From Nitrosomonas sp. PY1 (GTDB lineage Bacteria > Pseudomonadota > Gammaproteobacteria > Burkholderiales > Nitrosomonadaceae): a stretch of 64,000 nt of DNA. A program made the translations under genes and the position numbers. Each line of letters begins with the position of its first letter. The first letter of the stretch is position 1. The stretch spans positions 2,646,792-2,710,791 of the forward strand of contig NZ_BQXC01000001.1 in NCBI RefSeq assembly GCF_022836435.1. Reading direction: 5' to 3'. The notes below the pieces were generated by a model, which saw nothing but the letters and a program-made list of their open reading frames with translations, did no database searches and was not told where the DNA came from. Positions 28,579-38,415 of this stretch are shown here, piece after piece.

Positions 28579-29091
28579 CTATTTCTTAGACTGCTGCTGT
28601 TTTAACAAATTCATGATCTGCTCAACCTCTCGCTCGATTTGTTTTTCTGGGTATTCCAGACCTGCCAAAGCTGTTCTGATTCGATAAGACATCTCTAAAG
28701 AAAGTAATTCCATCGTTTTTTCGTTGTCATCTTGGAATGCTGCCAAATATTCAGACTGAAATCTTTTGATTGCATTTGTGATCTCTGGCGTATCAATTTT
28801 CAATCCCGCCAGAATCGATTTCAGTTCATATTTTAGGCTATCAGACGTTTCTGTTAACAGTATGGATTTATCTGCAGATTCATAAAGAACATGTTTGTTT
28901 AATAAAGCTGAGAGAACGATTAATGCGATACCAGAACCAACGGTGACGATAACAAACCGCCACAGTTGATGGCTTTTTCCGAATATTTTTATCGTATTGA
29001 TGCGTTGCATTCCCAATAGGGCATAAACGGCAACTCCGGAAAGAAATAAGATGGCGCCAAGCGATATTAAAATGGTTGTGATCAATTGCAC
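28579..29091 (-). CDS. Hypothetical protein with two transmembrane helices
   Basis: I do not recognise this 170-residue protein. It has two N-terminal hydrophobic helices (about residues 5-27 and 45-63). A largely helical, charged domain follows (LKYELKSILAGLKIDTPEI, EKQIEREVEQIMNLLKQQQ) that probably projects into the cytoplasm or periplasm. It lies 36 bases upstream of the TIGR04073 gene on the same strand, so the two may be co-transcribed. Confidence 0.65.
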   Translation of the reverse strand: MQLITTILISLGAILFLSGVAVYALLGMQRINTIKIFGKSHQLWRFVIVTVGSGIALIVLSALLNKHVLYESADKSILLTETSDSLKYELKSILAGLKIDTPEITNAIKRFQSEYLAAFQDDNEKTMELLSLEMSYRIRTALAGLEYPEKQIEREVEQIMNLLKQQQSKK

Positions 29092-29843
29092 AATTTACTC
29101 CTCTACTCCCGATGTCATAAGTACCTCATGACTGTAATTTTTATCAATTATATATGTAGTGAAAACAGATACTATCTTTAGCTTAATGCTAGCAAATACA
29201 CCAAATAAACATTCTAGCTTATTTCAATTTGAAGTTTGCTTCGCTAATTGTTTCATACTTGATTAATTTTTAGCAAGATAACAGCGTTGGTGGAACAACA
29301 ACACTGATTATGGTTTTAAATTAATGGAGACCGCGCAGAAAAATAGCTCTGGTTGAGAGAGTACAGTTTGTTAGCAATCTCACCTGCGGCGTTAAGTTCG
29401 AGTGGAAATTTTACAAAATGCTACCTTGTGGTGGAAACAAGCATATACAGAATATTCTAATTCGGGTGAATACCGTGTCTATTTTGACAACGTACAGCAA
29501 ATAACCCAATTACTCTTAAACTGACTCTTTCTATTTACTAGAAAGATTTTTCAAACTCTATCAACGGGACCTGGACGGGTAATCATCATGTTCAAAGCAC
29601 CGATCACCAGGCTATCCCATATATCCATCGAATCATCGAATTCACAAAATATCTGATCGGCTGAGTTTCGCCTAGCTTGATAAAACAGTTTTAATTTCAT
29701 CAAATTAAGGGGGAAAAAACTACTTTCTCCAGGCTTCATGATGTAAAAGTATCAGTAATATATTTCTTCTACAAATGAGTGTTTTTTTTTGATGTCTCTC
29801 AATCAAGCAATTTAGATCAAGCTTTATTTTAGAGGAATATTTG
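29092..29843. other. Long intergenic region with a possible gene remnant
   Basis: About 750 bases without a supported gene. Between roughly 29400 and 29520 a plus-strand frame reads a coherent stretch (VEILQNATLWWKQAYTEYSN, then GEYRVYFDNVQQITQLLLN) ending at a stop, with a stop just before it. It may be a remnant of a lost gene. A 62-residue minus-strand frame at 29551-29739 has no ribosome-binding site and no recognisable family. The RTX gene's leader (AGAGGA at 29831-29836) occupies the last bases. Confidence 0.45.
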
Positions 29844-32800
29844 ATGGCTACTAGCGTACTGCAAGACTTCACTTCTACCACAAGCCTGAACGATAATTTC
29901 ACACAAAGTAACCCAGCTACTGGAACATTTACTCGATCAAATACTGCGGGACTCAATGGTGCTGCGGGTGTTTCGATCAGTTTAGGATCAGATCAGATAT
30001 GGACCACCAAGCAAGGTTATACGATTTCTAATAGTGGTGAATATGTAGCCTCGGCATTCTTCCAAAGCACAGGTGGTGGTGGTTATGGCGCAATAGGTTT
30101 TTCAATACAGAATCAAGATTCCAATACCGGAAGCTTCGGCGCGCCAGGTGGTTCGCATTTCGGTGCTTTTTTCCACGGCGGTGGCGGTGGTTTTTTAAAT
30201 AATGGCCCTATCGGGATCACAGGAGCCCCAGCTACCACCGATACACCAATTCGTTGGAATAACGGCGGTATAGCATCTAACGGAAGCTGGTACAAATTCT
30301 TCTTTACAGTCAAAGCCATCGGAAACGATAAATATGATCTAGATCTCAAAATCTATAATGCAACGTCAGCCGGAGTTGTAGGATCACTCCTTACCGAACA
30401 TAGCATGACCGATAATATGGCCGACCCAAACCGGGTGGGGCCGGCCGTAACCAATACATCCGTAGGTGCAGCCAATACCTTGCACGTGTTTTTCTCAGCC
30501 CAAGGCTCACGCATGACCGCCCTCGATAACTTTCAAATTGATCTGGCAGGAGACACTTTGTTTTTACAGCCAGGGCCGCCATTGGTTGATTTGAATGGAT
30601 CGCAGAGTGGCGTTAATAACACAGCAGTATTTACTGAAGTGGCCGGCCCTGACAATGGCAGTGCTGCCGTATCCTTCTCGACAGGCGCCTCCAATCTGGG
30701 CGATCTGGATTCGCCGAACTTAGACAATCTTCAAGTCAGCTTACCTACTTCCGAAATAACAGCCGGCGACGAGCTGCGTCTTGGCGTCACCCAAATCGAT
30801 ATCACGAGCACCACTGCAACGGGTGAAGTAACCTACAACAATACCGTATTTAGCTATGCGCTTACAGATACTGCTGGAACGCGCACAGTCCTCTTTACCA
30901 GTTTAAACAGCGCCGGTGGCACAGCTACCCCCGCACCGATTGCCAGTTATGAATCTTTACTGGACGCGCTCAAGTTCAACAATACCTCGGATTCACCAGC
31001 AGCCAACACAACTCGTACTTTCAGTGTGACGGCAAGCGATGCTACAAGTACCTCGGCCCCAGCAACATTTACAGTTACTGCAGTGAATGTCGATCCACGA
31101 TTGACATACAGTGCAACCACCTTCACCGAAAATGGTGCGGATGACGGTTCAATTAGCAATAACATCACTATAACGCTTGTAGAAGACACATTCACCGGTA
31201 CCAATGGCAATCCTTTGGGAACGGTCAGTAATGTCCCGACGGGCTTGTTAGCTTCGTTACTCCGAACCAGCGACACTACAGCAACACTAAGTCTCACTGG
31301 CAACGCTGCTGCGCATACCGATCTTGACAATATCACCAATCTAACGGTGACATTTTCCGATACGGATTTTACCAACAATGCTGCATCCGCAATCCAGGAT
31401 TCAACTGCATCAAACCTGATAATCGATTACTTGGATGCATCCAACATCAACACCCCGGTGATCAGTGGAAGATCGTCGGTATCGGGCGATGAGGATACAC
31501 CGATCAATATTAATGGATTTACAGTCAGCGATGCCGATAATCCGGCTAGATTGACTGTCAAAATAGTTGCCAATCATGGTTCCTTGACGCTGAACACAAC
31601 AACGGGTATTACCGGTACGATGTCTGGCAGTATGCTGCAATTTAGCGGTAGTATTGCCAATCTGAACACAGCCCTTAACAGCCTGACCTACCAAGGTGAT
31701 CCAGAATATTCCGGAACGGATGATTTGACGATACAAGTCAGTGACGATAACGGTGTGTCTTGGCATGATTATTCTGTCGATGAGACCGGAAAGTTCTATA
31801 ACCCGAGCAATGGTCATTATTACGAATTCGTTAGCGCCCCCGGAATGACCTGGACAGATGCCAAAGCTGCCGCAGAAAACCGTACGCTGTATGGTCTGAA
31901 TGGTTACTTAGCGACCGTTACTTCGCAACAGGAAAATGATTTTATCACCCCTAAACTGGGTGGTACGGGATGGATGGGTGCCAGTGATGCGACCACGGAA
32001 GGCGATTGGCGCTGGGTAACCGGACCCGAGGCAAATACGCAGTTCTGGTCAGGAACAGCTAATGGAAGTCCAATAAACGGGCGATATAGTCACTGGGATA
32101 CATCTGAACCCAATAATCTGGGCGAAGAAGATTATGCTCACTTCCAAGCAAGCGGTTTTTGGAACGACTTTCCGCATAGTATATCTTCCATACAAGGCTA
32201 TGTCGTCGAATATGGCGGTACTGGATTCGGTACGCTGCAAACCGCACCGCTGATCGTCACGGTCAATGCAGTGAACGACATACCTGTTCTGAACGATTTG
32301 AATGGCGATACCGCCACGACAACGACCAATCAGGCAGTATTGATCGATACAGGTACAGCAGTCACTATTACCGACGGGGATGCAACCAATTTCAACGGCG
32401 GCACTCTGATCATCACTACCACATCCGGTACCGCTGACGGTAAATTCTCGCTGATTGGCACCAATGTCGCTTCCGGCGGTGATAATGCTATTGCAGCAGG
32501 TGAAACCATTACCGTCGGCGGAACAGCTATCGGTACCGTACATGCATCGAACAATGGTCAAAATGGCAACACACTCACCATCACATTCAATAGCAATGCG
32601 ACAACAACCAATGTTTCCGAATTGATTAATAGCATTGGTTTTGAGAGTGCTACTACTGGCTTACGTAATTTTAATCTTGCGTTATCGGAGAACGGTGGCC
32701 AAGCAGCGAATGTTGCATTCTCAGTAAATGTCCAGACCGTACCTTCGGGTAACAATGGATCGGGAACAACCTCATCCACCGTTGATGGTGTCGCAGTTAA

Positions 32801-34742
32801 CACCACCGTTACAAACAGTGGCGGTACAACCGTAACCACAATGACAGTGCCAATCATCACCACATCGCGCATTGAAGATAGCAACACACAGCATGCTACT
32901 AGCGCAGATATTCCATTAATCGTTGATGAAACTGGTAAGCCGTTAATTCTGGCAAGCCTCCCTACCGGAGTGGGTCTCACCTCACAAGCGACTACCAATC
33001 ATGGGGACATGACTTTACGCGAGCGTTTGATCACAGCATCACATCCAAAAGTTAGCATTGATCAAGTTTTCGACGGTATTCTACAAGATGGTATCGACAA
33101 ATATGTCGGAACGGTAACAGATGAAAATCAGGTAACCGTGCGTACCATCACTTTCACTTCTAGGGCTGGCCAGGCAATCAATGATCCCATCATCGTTACC
33201 GGCGCATTTGGAACCGGCGAAGACGATCCGATTACCCCGTTGCGCCAGGAAGCGCTAGTTATCGATACTCGTAATTTGCCTGAAGGTACCGTGATCCAAC
33301 TCGATAGTGTTGAATTCGCTATTATTGTAGGCAGTGGTCGTTTTGTCGGGGGAAATGGAAGAAATTTCGTAGTGGCTGATGGCGCAGACCAATTCATCGT
33401 ACTGGGTGCGGAAGATGATGTATTGCACGGCGGGGACGGCAATGACACCATCGGCTCAAGGAGCGGAAACGATCAATTATTTGGTGATAATGGCAATGAT
33501 CATCTGGTCGGTGGTGAAGGTGATGACACTCTATATGGCGGCGATGGCAACGATTTGCTCCAAGGTGAAACCAGTAATGCCGGAAACATCACTTTCTCTC
33601 TGGATAACCAGGGCAATCTGTTGTCAACATTGCATCCACTGGATTCGGCACTTGCAGATCCAGTATCGACAAACTGGTATTTTGGTAATGATCACATCAC
33701 CAATGATGATCGTGTCGCTTTTGTATATCAAGACACACAACAGCTTAAAACCATAGCCACTTTGTATCAAGCAGTCACGCATCAGTTACCGACAACCGAC
33801 GAAATGAATTATTGGAGTTCACAAAATCTATCTGCTATGCAAGCAAGCCAAATTGCTTACGAGTATTATCTTTCTATTTCAGGCGACATGTCTCATCTGA
33901 GCATTGAAGCACAATTATCTCGATTGATCGATTATGTTTGGGGTACAGGTAGCACGAATAACGATCTTGTAAATACAGGAATAGAATTTCTGAATGGGGG
34001 TGGTAGTTGGAGCGAAATACTCTTGTATTTGGCAAATCATGAAAACCTGACTACTCAATTAAGCGACTCCAACGGGAACCTACAATTAACACAGGATCTT
34101 TCGATCAGTGAAATCGGCATGTCTTCGGATGGCGGTAATGATACGCTGTATGGCGGATCTGGGGATGATATCCTGGCGGGTGGGTATGGGCATAATTTTA
34201 TCGATGGCGGTAATGGAACAGATATCGTTCCTATGGTGGAAACGCTTAGCGCGCATCATATCTCGTTAACTGGAAACGGCTCCATCAAAATCGAACGGAA
34301 TGATGGTCAGGCCACCAATGATTTGCAAGGTGTAGAAAAAATTGCTTTTTCCGATCAGACACTCAATATGGATTTTGCAAACCTGGATGCACAAACGTTG
34401 AAGCAAGTAGCCGGTATTACGCGTCTTATGGACAAAGAAGCAGATCTTTGGACACAGCTTAATCAATTTGCATCATCAAACTTGACGGTCAGCGAGTACT
34501 CGCAGTTACTCACGCAAACCAGCAGCTACCAAGAAAATTGGGGGGCGTTATCCAATCAGCAGTTTGTTGTTAAACTTAGTGAGGCTGCCCTAGGCCAATC
34601 TCTGACAGGGGATAGTTTGAATTACTGGACAAACCAACTTGACCAAAACCTGTCTCAAAGAAGCGATTTGTTTATAACTGCGACAAACAGCAATGAATAT
34701 CAAAACATACTGTTTGCTGGTGATGGTCTAATCCTGCTGTAA
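29844..34742 (+). CDS. Large secreted RTX-type protein with C-type lectin domain
   Basis: This 1633-residue protein starts at ATG 29844 behind AGAGGA. No N-terminal signal peptide is seen, which fits type I secretion. In order: a lectin-like N-terminal region (to about 235), several cadherin-like beta repeats, and a C-type lectin domain (about 650-790, WDTSEPNNLGEEDYAHF and GYVVEYGG). More repeats follow, then Ca2+-binding RTX nonapeptides (about 1185-1245, HGGDGNDT and YGGDGNDLLQG), a DUF4214-like segment, a second RTX block (about 1425-1465) and a C-terminal DUF4214-like end. A role as adhesin or surface-layer-like protein is likely. No type I secretion genes are nearby. Confidence 0.88.
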   Translation: MATSVLQDFTSTTSLNDNFTQSNPATGTFTRSNTAGLNGAAGVSISLGSDQIWTTKQGYTISNSGEYVASAFFQSTGGGGYGAIGFSIQNQDSNTGSFGAPGGSHFGAFFHGGGGGFLNNGPIGITGAPATTDTPIRWNNGGIASNGSWYKFFFTVKAIGNDKYDLDLKIYNATSAGVVGSLLTEHSMTDNMADPNRVGPAVTNTSVGAANTLHVFFSAQGSRMTALDNFQIDLAGDTLFLQPGPPLVDLNGSQSGVNNTAVFTEVAGPDNGSAAVSFSTGASNLGDLDSPNLDNLQVSLPTSEITAGDELRLGVTQIDITSTTATGEVTYNNTVFSYALTDTAGTRTVLFTSLNSAGGTATPAPIASYESLLDALKFNNTSDSPAANTTRTFSVTASDATSTSAPATFTVTAVNVDPRLTYSATTFTENGADDGSISNNITITLVEDTFTGTNGNPLGTVSNVPTGLLASLLRTSDTTATLSLTGNAAAHTDLDNITNLTVTFSDTDFTNNAASAIQDSTASNLIIDYLDASNINTPVISGRSSVSGDEDTPININGFTVSDADNPARLTVKIVANHGSLTLNTTTGITGTMSGSMLQFSGSIANLNTALNSLTYQGDPEYSGTDDLTIQVSDDNGVSWHDYSVDETGKFYNPSNGHYYEFVSAPGMTWTDAKAAAENRTLYGLNGYLATVTSQQENDFITPKLGGTGWMGASDATTEGDWRWVTGPEANTQFWSGTANGSPINGRYSHWDTSEPNNLGEEDYAHFQASGFWNDFPHSISSIQGYVVEYGGTGFGTLQTAPLIVTVNAVNDIPVLNDLNGDTATTTTNQAVLIDTGTAVTITDGDATNFNGGTLIITTTSGTADGKFSLIGTNVASGGDNAIAAGETITVGGTAIGTVHASNNGQNGNTLTITFNSNATTTNVSELINSIGFESATTGLRNFNLALSENGGQAANVAFSVNVQTVPSGNNGSGTTSSTVDGVAVNTTVTNSGGTTVTTMTVPIITTSRIEDSNTQHATSADIPLIVDETGKPLILASLPTGVGLTSQATTNHGDMTLRERLITASHPKVSIDQVFDGILQDGIDKYVGTVTDENQVTVRTITFTSRAGQAINDPIIVTGAFGTGEDDPITPLRQEALVIDTRNLPEGTVIQLDSVEFAIIVGSGRFVGGNGRNFVVADGADQFIVLGAEDDVLHGGDGNDTIGSRSGNDQLFGDNGNDHLVGGEGDDTLYGGDGNDLLQGETSNAGNITFSLDNQGNLLSTLHPLDSALADPVSTNWYFGNDHITNDDRVAFVYQDTQQLKTIATLYQAVTHQLPTTDEMNYWSSQNLSAMQASQIAYEYYLSISGDMSHLSIEAQLSRLIDYVWGTGSTNNDLVNTGIEFLNGGGSWSEILLYLANHENLTTQLSDSNGNLQLTQDLSISEIGMSSDGGNDTLYGGSGDDILAGGYGHNFIDGGNGTDIVPMVETLSAHHISLTGNGSIKIERNDGQATNDLQGVEKIAFSDQTLNMDFANLDAQTLKQVAGITRLMDKEADLWTQLNQFASSNLTVSEYSQLLTQTSSYQENWGALSNQQFVVKLSEAALGQSLTGDSLNYWTNQLDQNLSQRSDLFITATNSNEYQNILFAGDGLILL

Positions 34743-34800
34743 CTTGCTAGTTATAAATGGAAAAGGCCCCTTAGGATTTTCTGTCTGGAGATTCAGGAAC

Positions 34801-34832
34801 GGATGAGAGCTATTTTTAAGATCTTCTCATCC
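34801..34832 (+). terminator. Hairpin between RTX gene and coaE
   Basis: GGATGAGA and TCTCATCC pair as an eight-base stem around an A/T-rich loop. It lies between the convergent RTX gene and coaE, so it may terminate either transcript. Confidence 0.55.
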
Positions 34833-34924
34833 AACTACTCTTTGTTTCTGATAAACCATCAGGGGAGCTTTGGCGTTGCATGACGAACGTAGAATTTAAC
34901 TGGACAATTTACTCTAACCTAAGC

Positions 34925-35530
34925 TTATTTTCTCTTGGCAAAAGCCAAGTACTTTTTGTGTAAAGCATGCACTTGTTTCTTCAAAGAATCGATATCATGG
35001 TCATTAACAATAACATCGTCAGCTAGCAACAAGCGTCGCTGCCTTGTTACTTGTGTTGCCATAATTGCTTTCACTTTTTCTTCTGACAATCGACTTCTCG
35101 TCATGGTACGTGACAACTGAAGAGATTCATTGCAATCTACTACTAAGATACGCTCAATACTATTGTCATAATCATGCGTTTCAAATAATAGCGGCACAAC
35201 AATAATAATATAAGCCTCAGTGATTTGCTCAATTTGAATTGTTACCTCTCTAAGAATAAGAGGATGCAGAATTTTCTCCAACCGAGCTCGCGCATTATTA
35301 TCGGAAAAAATCAAGTCAAGCATTTTAACCCTATCAACCGCACCGACAGAATTAATGAAACTGCTTCCAAAAGCCTCACGAATCGTATTAACAGCTAATC
35401 CATTGACCTCAGTAAATTTCTTCGCAATAACATCTGTATCAACAATCATAACCCCTAAGTCAGCGAACAATCTGCTGACAGTAGATTTACCACACCCAAT
35501 ACCACCCGTTAGGCCAATAACAAAAGCCAT
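34925..35530 (-). CDS. coaE: Dephospho-CoA kinase
   Basis: A 201-residue kinase catalysing the last step of coenzyme A synthesis. The P-loop GLTGGIGCGKSTVSRLFADLG is at the N-terminus, DTDVIAKK follows as substrate-binding part, and PLLFET is conserved. It is the last gene of the pilC-pilD-coaE unit, three bases after pilD, the common order in beta- and gammaproteobacteria. Confidence 0.97.
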   Translation of the reverse strand: MAFVIGLTGGIGCGKSTVSRLFADLGVMIVDTDVIAKKFTEVNGLAVNTIREAFGSSFINSVGAVDRVKMLDLIFSDNNARARLEKILHPLILREVTIQIEQITEAYIIIVVPLLFETHDYDNSIERILVVDCNESLQLSRTMTRSRLSEEKVKAIMATQVTRQRRLLLADDVIVNDHDIDSLKKQVHALHKKYLAFAKRK

Positions 35531-35533
35531 AAC

Positions 35534-36397
35534 TTAAAATAAACCAAGATATAGTTGATTGATATCATTACCTACAAATAAAGCAATCATAGCTCCACCC
35601 GCTAGATAAGGACCAAACGGAATAGGCGTGTTCTTATTGAGTTTAGCACGCATGATTAGGCCAATACCTACAGCGGCACCCACTAATGACGAGAAAACCA
35701 TAACGACAGCCAACATCTCCCACCCTAGCCACGCACCAATTGCTGCAAGCAACTTAAAATCACCATATCCCATCCCCTCTTTACCTGTTGCCAACTTGAA
35801 GCACCAATAAATTGACCACAATGAGAGATAACCAGTAATTGCGCCAATAATTGCACTATGGATATCAGTAAAACCATCGTTTAAGTTAATCAAAACACCT
35901 AACCATAATAGCGGCAAAGTGATATCGTCCGGCAATAATTGTGTATCCAGATCTATCATCGCCAGGACAATTAGCGCCCAAACAAAAATCAAAGCAGCTA
36001 GTGTAAATAAGCTAAAACCAAAATACCAAGCAACGAAACCACTCATCAATGCTGTCAAAGTTTCAACAAAAAGATAACGCAAAGAAATATGTTTTTTGCA
36101 GTGAGCACAGCGCCCACGTAACACAAGATAACTAATAATGGGAATATTCTCCAGAGCTGTTATCTTATGCCCACAATGAACACAAGCAGAGCGGGGAATC
36201 ATTAGGTTAAATTTTGTAAATGCTGGGGCTGCTTCTCCACGTAATTCCGCGCATTGTTGCAGCCAGTCTCTCTTTATCATTTCCGGCAGTCGGTAGATAA
36301 CGACATTGAGAAAACTTCCAACCATTAATCCAATGATAGAAACCAACGAAATCCATAAAAAAGGCTCATTCTGTAACTGAGCAACAAATGTCGTCAT
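35534..36397 (-). CDS. pilD: Type IV prepilin peptidase/N-methyltransferase PilD
   Basis: This 287-residue inner-membrane aspartic peptidase cleaves prepilin leaders and methylates the new N-terminus. The cytoplasmic zinc-binding pairs CVHC and CAHC are near residues 70-100, and the active-site segments are DLDTQLLPD and GMGYGDFKLLAAIGAWLG. About eight hydrophobic helices are visible. It lies between pilC and coaE. Confidence 0.96.
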   Translation of the reverse strand: MTTFVAQLQNEPFLWISLVSIIGLMVGSFLNVVIYRLPEMIKRDWLQQCAELRGEAAPAFTKFNLMIPRSACVHCGHKITALENIPIISYLVLRGRCAHCKKHISLRYLFVETLTALMSGFVAWYFGFSLFTLAALIFVWALIVLAMIDLDTQLLPDDITLPLLWLGVLINLNDGFTDIHSAIIGAITGYLSLWSIYWCFKLATGKEGMGYGDFKLLAAIGAWLGWEMLAVVMVFSSLVGAAVGIGLIMRAKLNKNTPIPFGPYLAGGAMIALFVGNDINQLYLGLF

Positions 36398-36441
36398 AAA
36401 TAATTTGAAATAGCGAAATTATAGAATGGGTTCGTGTTGAC

Positions 36442-37677
36442 TCAACTGACCACCATGCCCATTTTAAAAATGGGCAAATACATTGCAACAACCATACCGC
36501 CAATCAGTGTTCCTAACACCACCATGATAACTGGTTCCATCAAACTGGAAAGTGCGGCCACCGCATCATCGACCTCTGCTTCATAAAAATCAGCCACTTT
36601 ACCGAGCATTGAGTCAAGAGAACCGGATTCTTCCCCGATGGCAACCATTTGTATAACCATGCTAGAAAATACTTCGCTGTTTGTCATAGAAGACATCAAA
36701 CTATTGCCAGTACTCACCTCTAATTGAATTTTTTTTGTAGCTTCATAATAAACATAATTGCCTGCCGCACCGGCTACAGAATCCAATGACTCCACTAGAG
36801 GCACTCCTGCTGCGAACATAGTTGAAAGTGTTCGAGACCAACGTGCAATTGTCGCTTTACGAATGATTTCGCCAAAAACAGGAATTTTTAGTAACGAGCG
36901 ATCCATAAAACGCTGCATTGGTATTGAGCGTTTCCAGGTATAAAAAAACGCATATCCCCCCCCACCTAAAACACCGATAATTGCCCACCAATAGGCTACA
37001 AAAAAATCCGAGGCAGCCATCACCATGAGCGTCGGTGCAGGCAGATCAGCACCAAACCCTTCGAATAAATCTTTGAATGCGGGAATTACAAAGATCATAA
37101 TGACCGCAGTAATAACAAACGCAACTACAATAATTGAAATAGGATAAAAAAGCGCCGACTTAATTTTTCCCTTAATTGCTTGGATTTTTTCCTTATATGT
37201 AGCCAAGCGATCTAGCAAGCCATCTAAAATACCCGCCGCTTCCCCTGCTTCTACCAAGTTACAAAATAATGAATCAAAATAGAGCGGGTATTTCCGGAAT
37301 GCATTCGCTAGATTACTACCGGTTTCCACTTCTGCTTTTATATCTAGAAGCAACTTGGCAACCGCGTGGTTGCTATGTCCTTTCCCAACGATATCAAAAG
37401 CCTGTAATAGTGGCACCCCTGATTTCATCATCGTTGCCAGCTGGCGCGTGAATAAAGTAATATCTTTATCAGTTATCGTTCCACCAGAGGGTGCTTTTTT
37501 AATTTTAGTAACTTTAATACCCTGGCGGCGCAATGCAGAAGTAATAATAACGGTTCCGGCGGCACGCATTTCGCCTTTAACTTCTTTGCCGAATCGATCC
37601 TTACCTTCCCACAAATAGTTATACTGCTTGATTTTCTTTTCTGCCTTTTCTGCTCGCGCGGAGATAGTTGCTGCCAT
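36442..37677 (-). CDS. pilC: Type IV pilus platform protein PilC
   Basis: This 411-residue inner-membrane protein recruits the pilus motor ATPases. Two GspF-type domains are visible: ITLFTRQLATMMKSGVPLLQ with LLDIKAEVETGSNLANAF, and ARWSRTLSTMFAAGVPLVES with MVAIGEESGSLDSMLGKVA. Three transmembrane helices separate them. ATG 37677 (MAATISARAEK) is preferred over an upstream TTG at 37698. The motor gene pilB, often directly upstream, is not present, so the pilus genes are split between loci. Confidence 0.95.
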   Translation of the reverse strand: MAATISARAEKAEKKIKQYNYLWEGKDRFGKEVKGEMRAAGTVIITSALRRQGIKVTKIKKAPSGGTITDKDITLFTRQLATMMKSGVPLLQAFDIVGKGHSNHAVAKLLLDIKAEVETGSNLANAFRKYPLYFDSLFCNLVEAGEAAGILDGLLDRLATYKEKIQAIKGKIKSALFYPISIIVVAFVITAVIMIFVIPAFKDLFEGFGADLPAPTLMVMAASDFFVAYWWAIIGVLGGGGYAFFYTWKRSIPMQRFMDRSLLKIPVFGEIIRKATIARWSRTLSTMFAAGVPLVESLDSVAGAAGNYVYYEATKKIQLEVSTGNSLMSSMTNSEVFSSMVIQMVAIGEESGSLDSMLGKVADFYEAEVDDAVAALSSLMEPVIMVVLGTLIGGMVVAMYLPIFKMGMVVS

Positions 37678-37905
37678 GATTAATCGGCTCCAGATCAATT
37701 CAAAAAGTAATTACTTCAAAGTGTTGTAACTTGAAGCTCTATTTTTATTGCTGATGAAAATAAAACTTCGAGTTGTTTTGAATAGCATGAAGAGCTTAAC
37801 GGCATAGCTCGACAAATTCTTAGGCAGAAGATTTTAAGAACAATGAATCGAAAACAGCGTGCGAAAAAATTCTCAGATTTTAATCACTATATTCGTATCC
37901 GATAA

Positions 37906-38292
37906 TCAGTCACGATCACGATGCGCTGTAACTTGAATTTCAATTTTCATACGTGAATCGGACAAACCAGCCGCCAACATCATAGCCGATGGCCTGACAT
38001 CACCCAAATACTTACGCATGATTGGCCAGCATTTGGGAAAATCTTCAGCATTTGGAAACACGTATGTAACACGCACTACATCTTTCATACTCGATCCAGC
38101 TTGCTTCAATGCCATATCGATATTTTTAAAACATTGTTCTGCCTGTTCGAGCAAATCGTCAGAAATGGTCATTTTATTGTAGTCAAAACCGGTAGTACCC
38201 GATACCAGAATCCAATTTCCCTCGACCACCGCGCGTGAATAGCCGATTTCCTGTTCAAAGGTGGAACCTGAACTAATAAGTTGACGTGTCAT
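37906..38292 (-). CDS. RidA-family protein
   Basis: This 128-residue YjgF/YER057c/UK114-type protein has QEIGYSRAVVEGNWILVSGT and EQAEQCFKNIDMALKQAGSS, with DVVRVTYVFPN and the C-terminal IEIQVTAH. ATG 38292 follows an AAGGAAAA site. A longer frame up to 38664 reaches into the divergent sbcB gene and its extra N-terminus is not family-like. RidA proteins hydrolyse reactive enamine/imine intermediates, but the active-site arginine context (R..PSAMMLA here) is atypical enough that it may be a non-canonical subgroup. Confidence 0.88.
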   Translation of the reverse strand: MTRQLISSGSTFEQEIGYSRAVVEGNWILVSGTTGFDYNKMTISDDLLEQAEQCFKNIDMALKQAGSSMKDVVRVTYVFPNAEDFPKCWPIMRKYLGDVRPSAMMLAAGLSDSRMKIEIQVTAHRDRD

Positions 38293-38415
38293 CGTATGTT
38301 TTCCTTTTTTGAGGTAAAAAATTTTCTGTAAAATATCACTATAATTACACAACAAGCTAGCTACACAATACGTTTTTACTAGATCGTAGTTTCTCTGATT
38401 CAACAGCACAGCACA

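Noticed and set aside
29551..29739. A 62-residue minus-strand open frame before the RTX gene
   Set aside because: No ribosome-binding site, no family resemblance and atypical composition; it is not supported as a gene.
33400..33580. Apparent tandem DNA repeats
   Set aside because: They encode the RTX calcium-binding nonapeptides and are explained by the protein, not by a CRISPR or satellite array.
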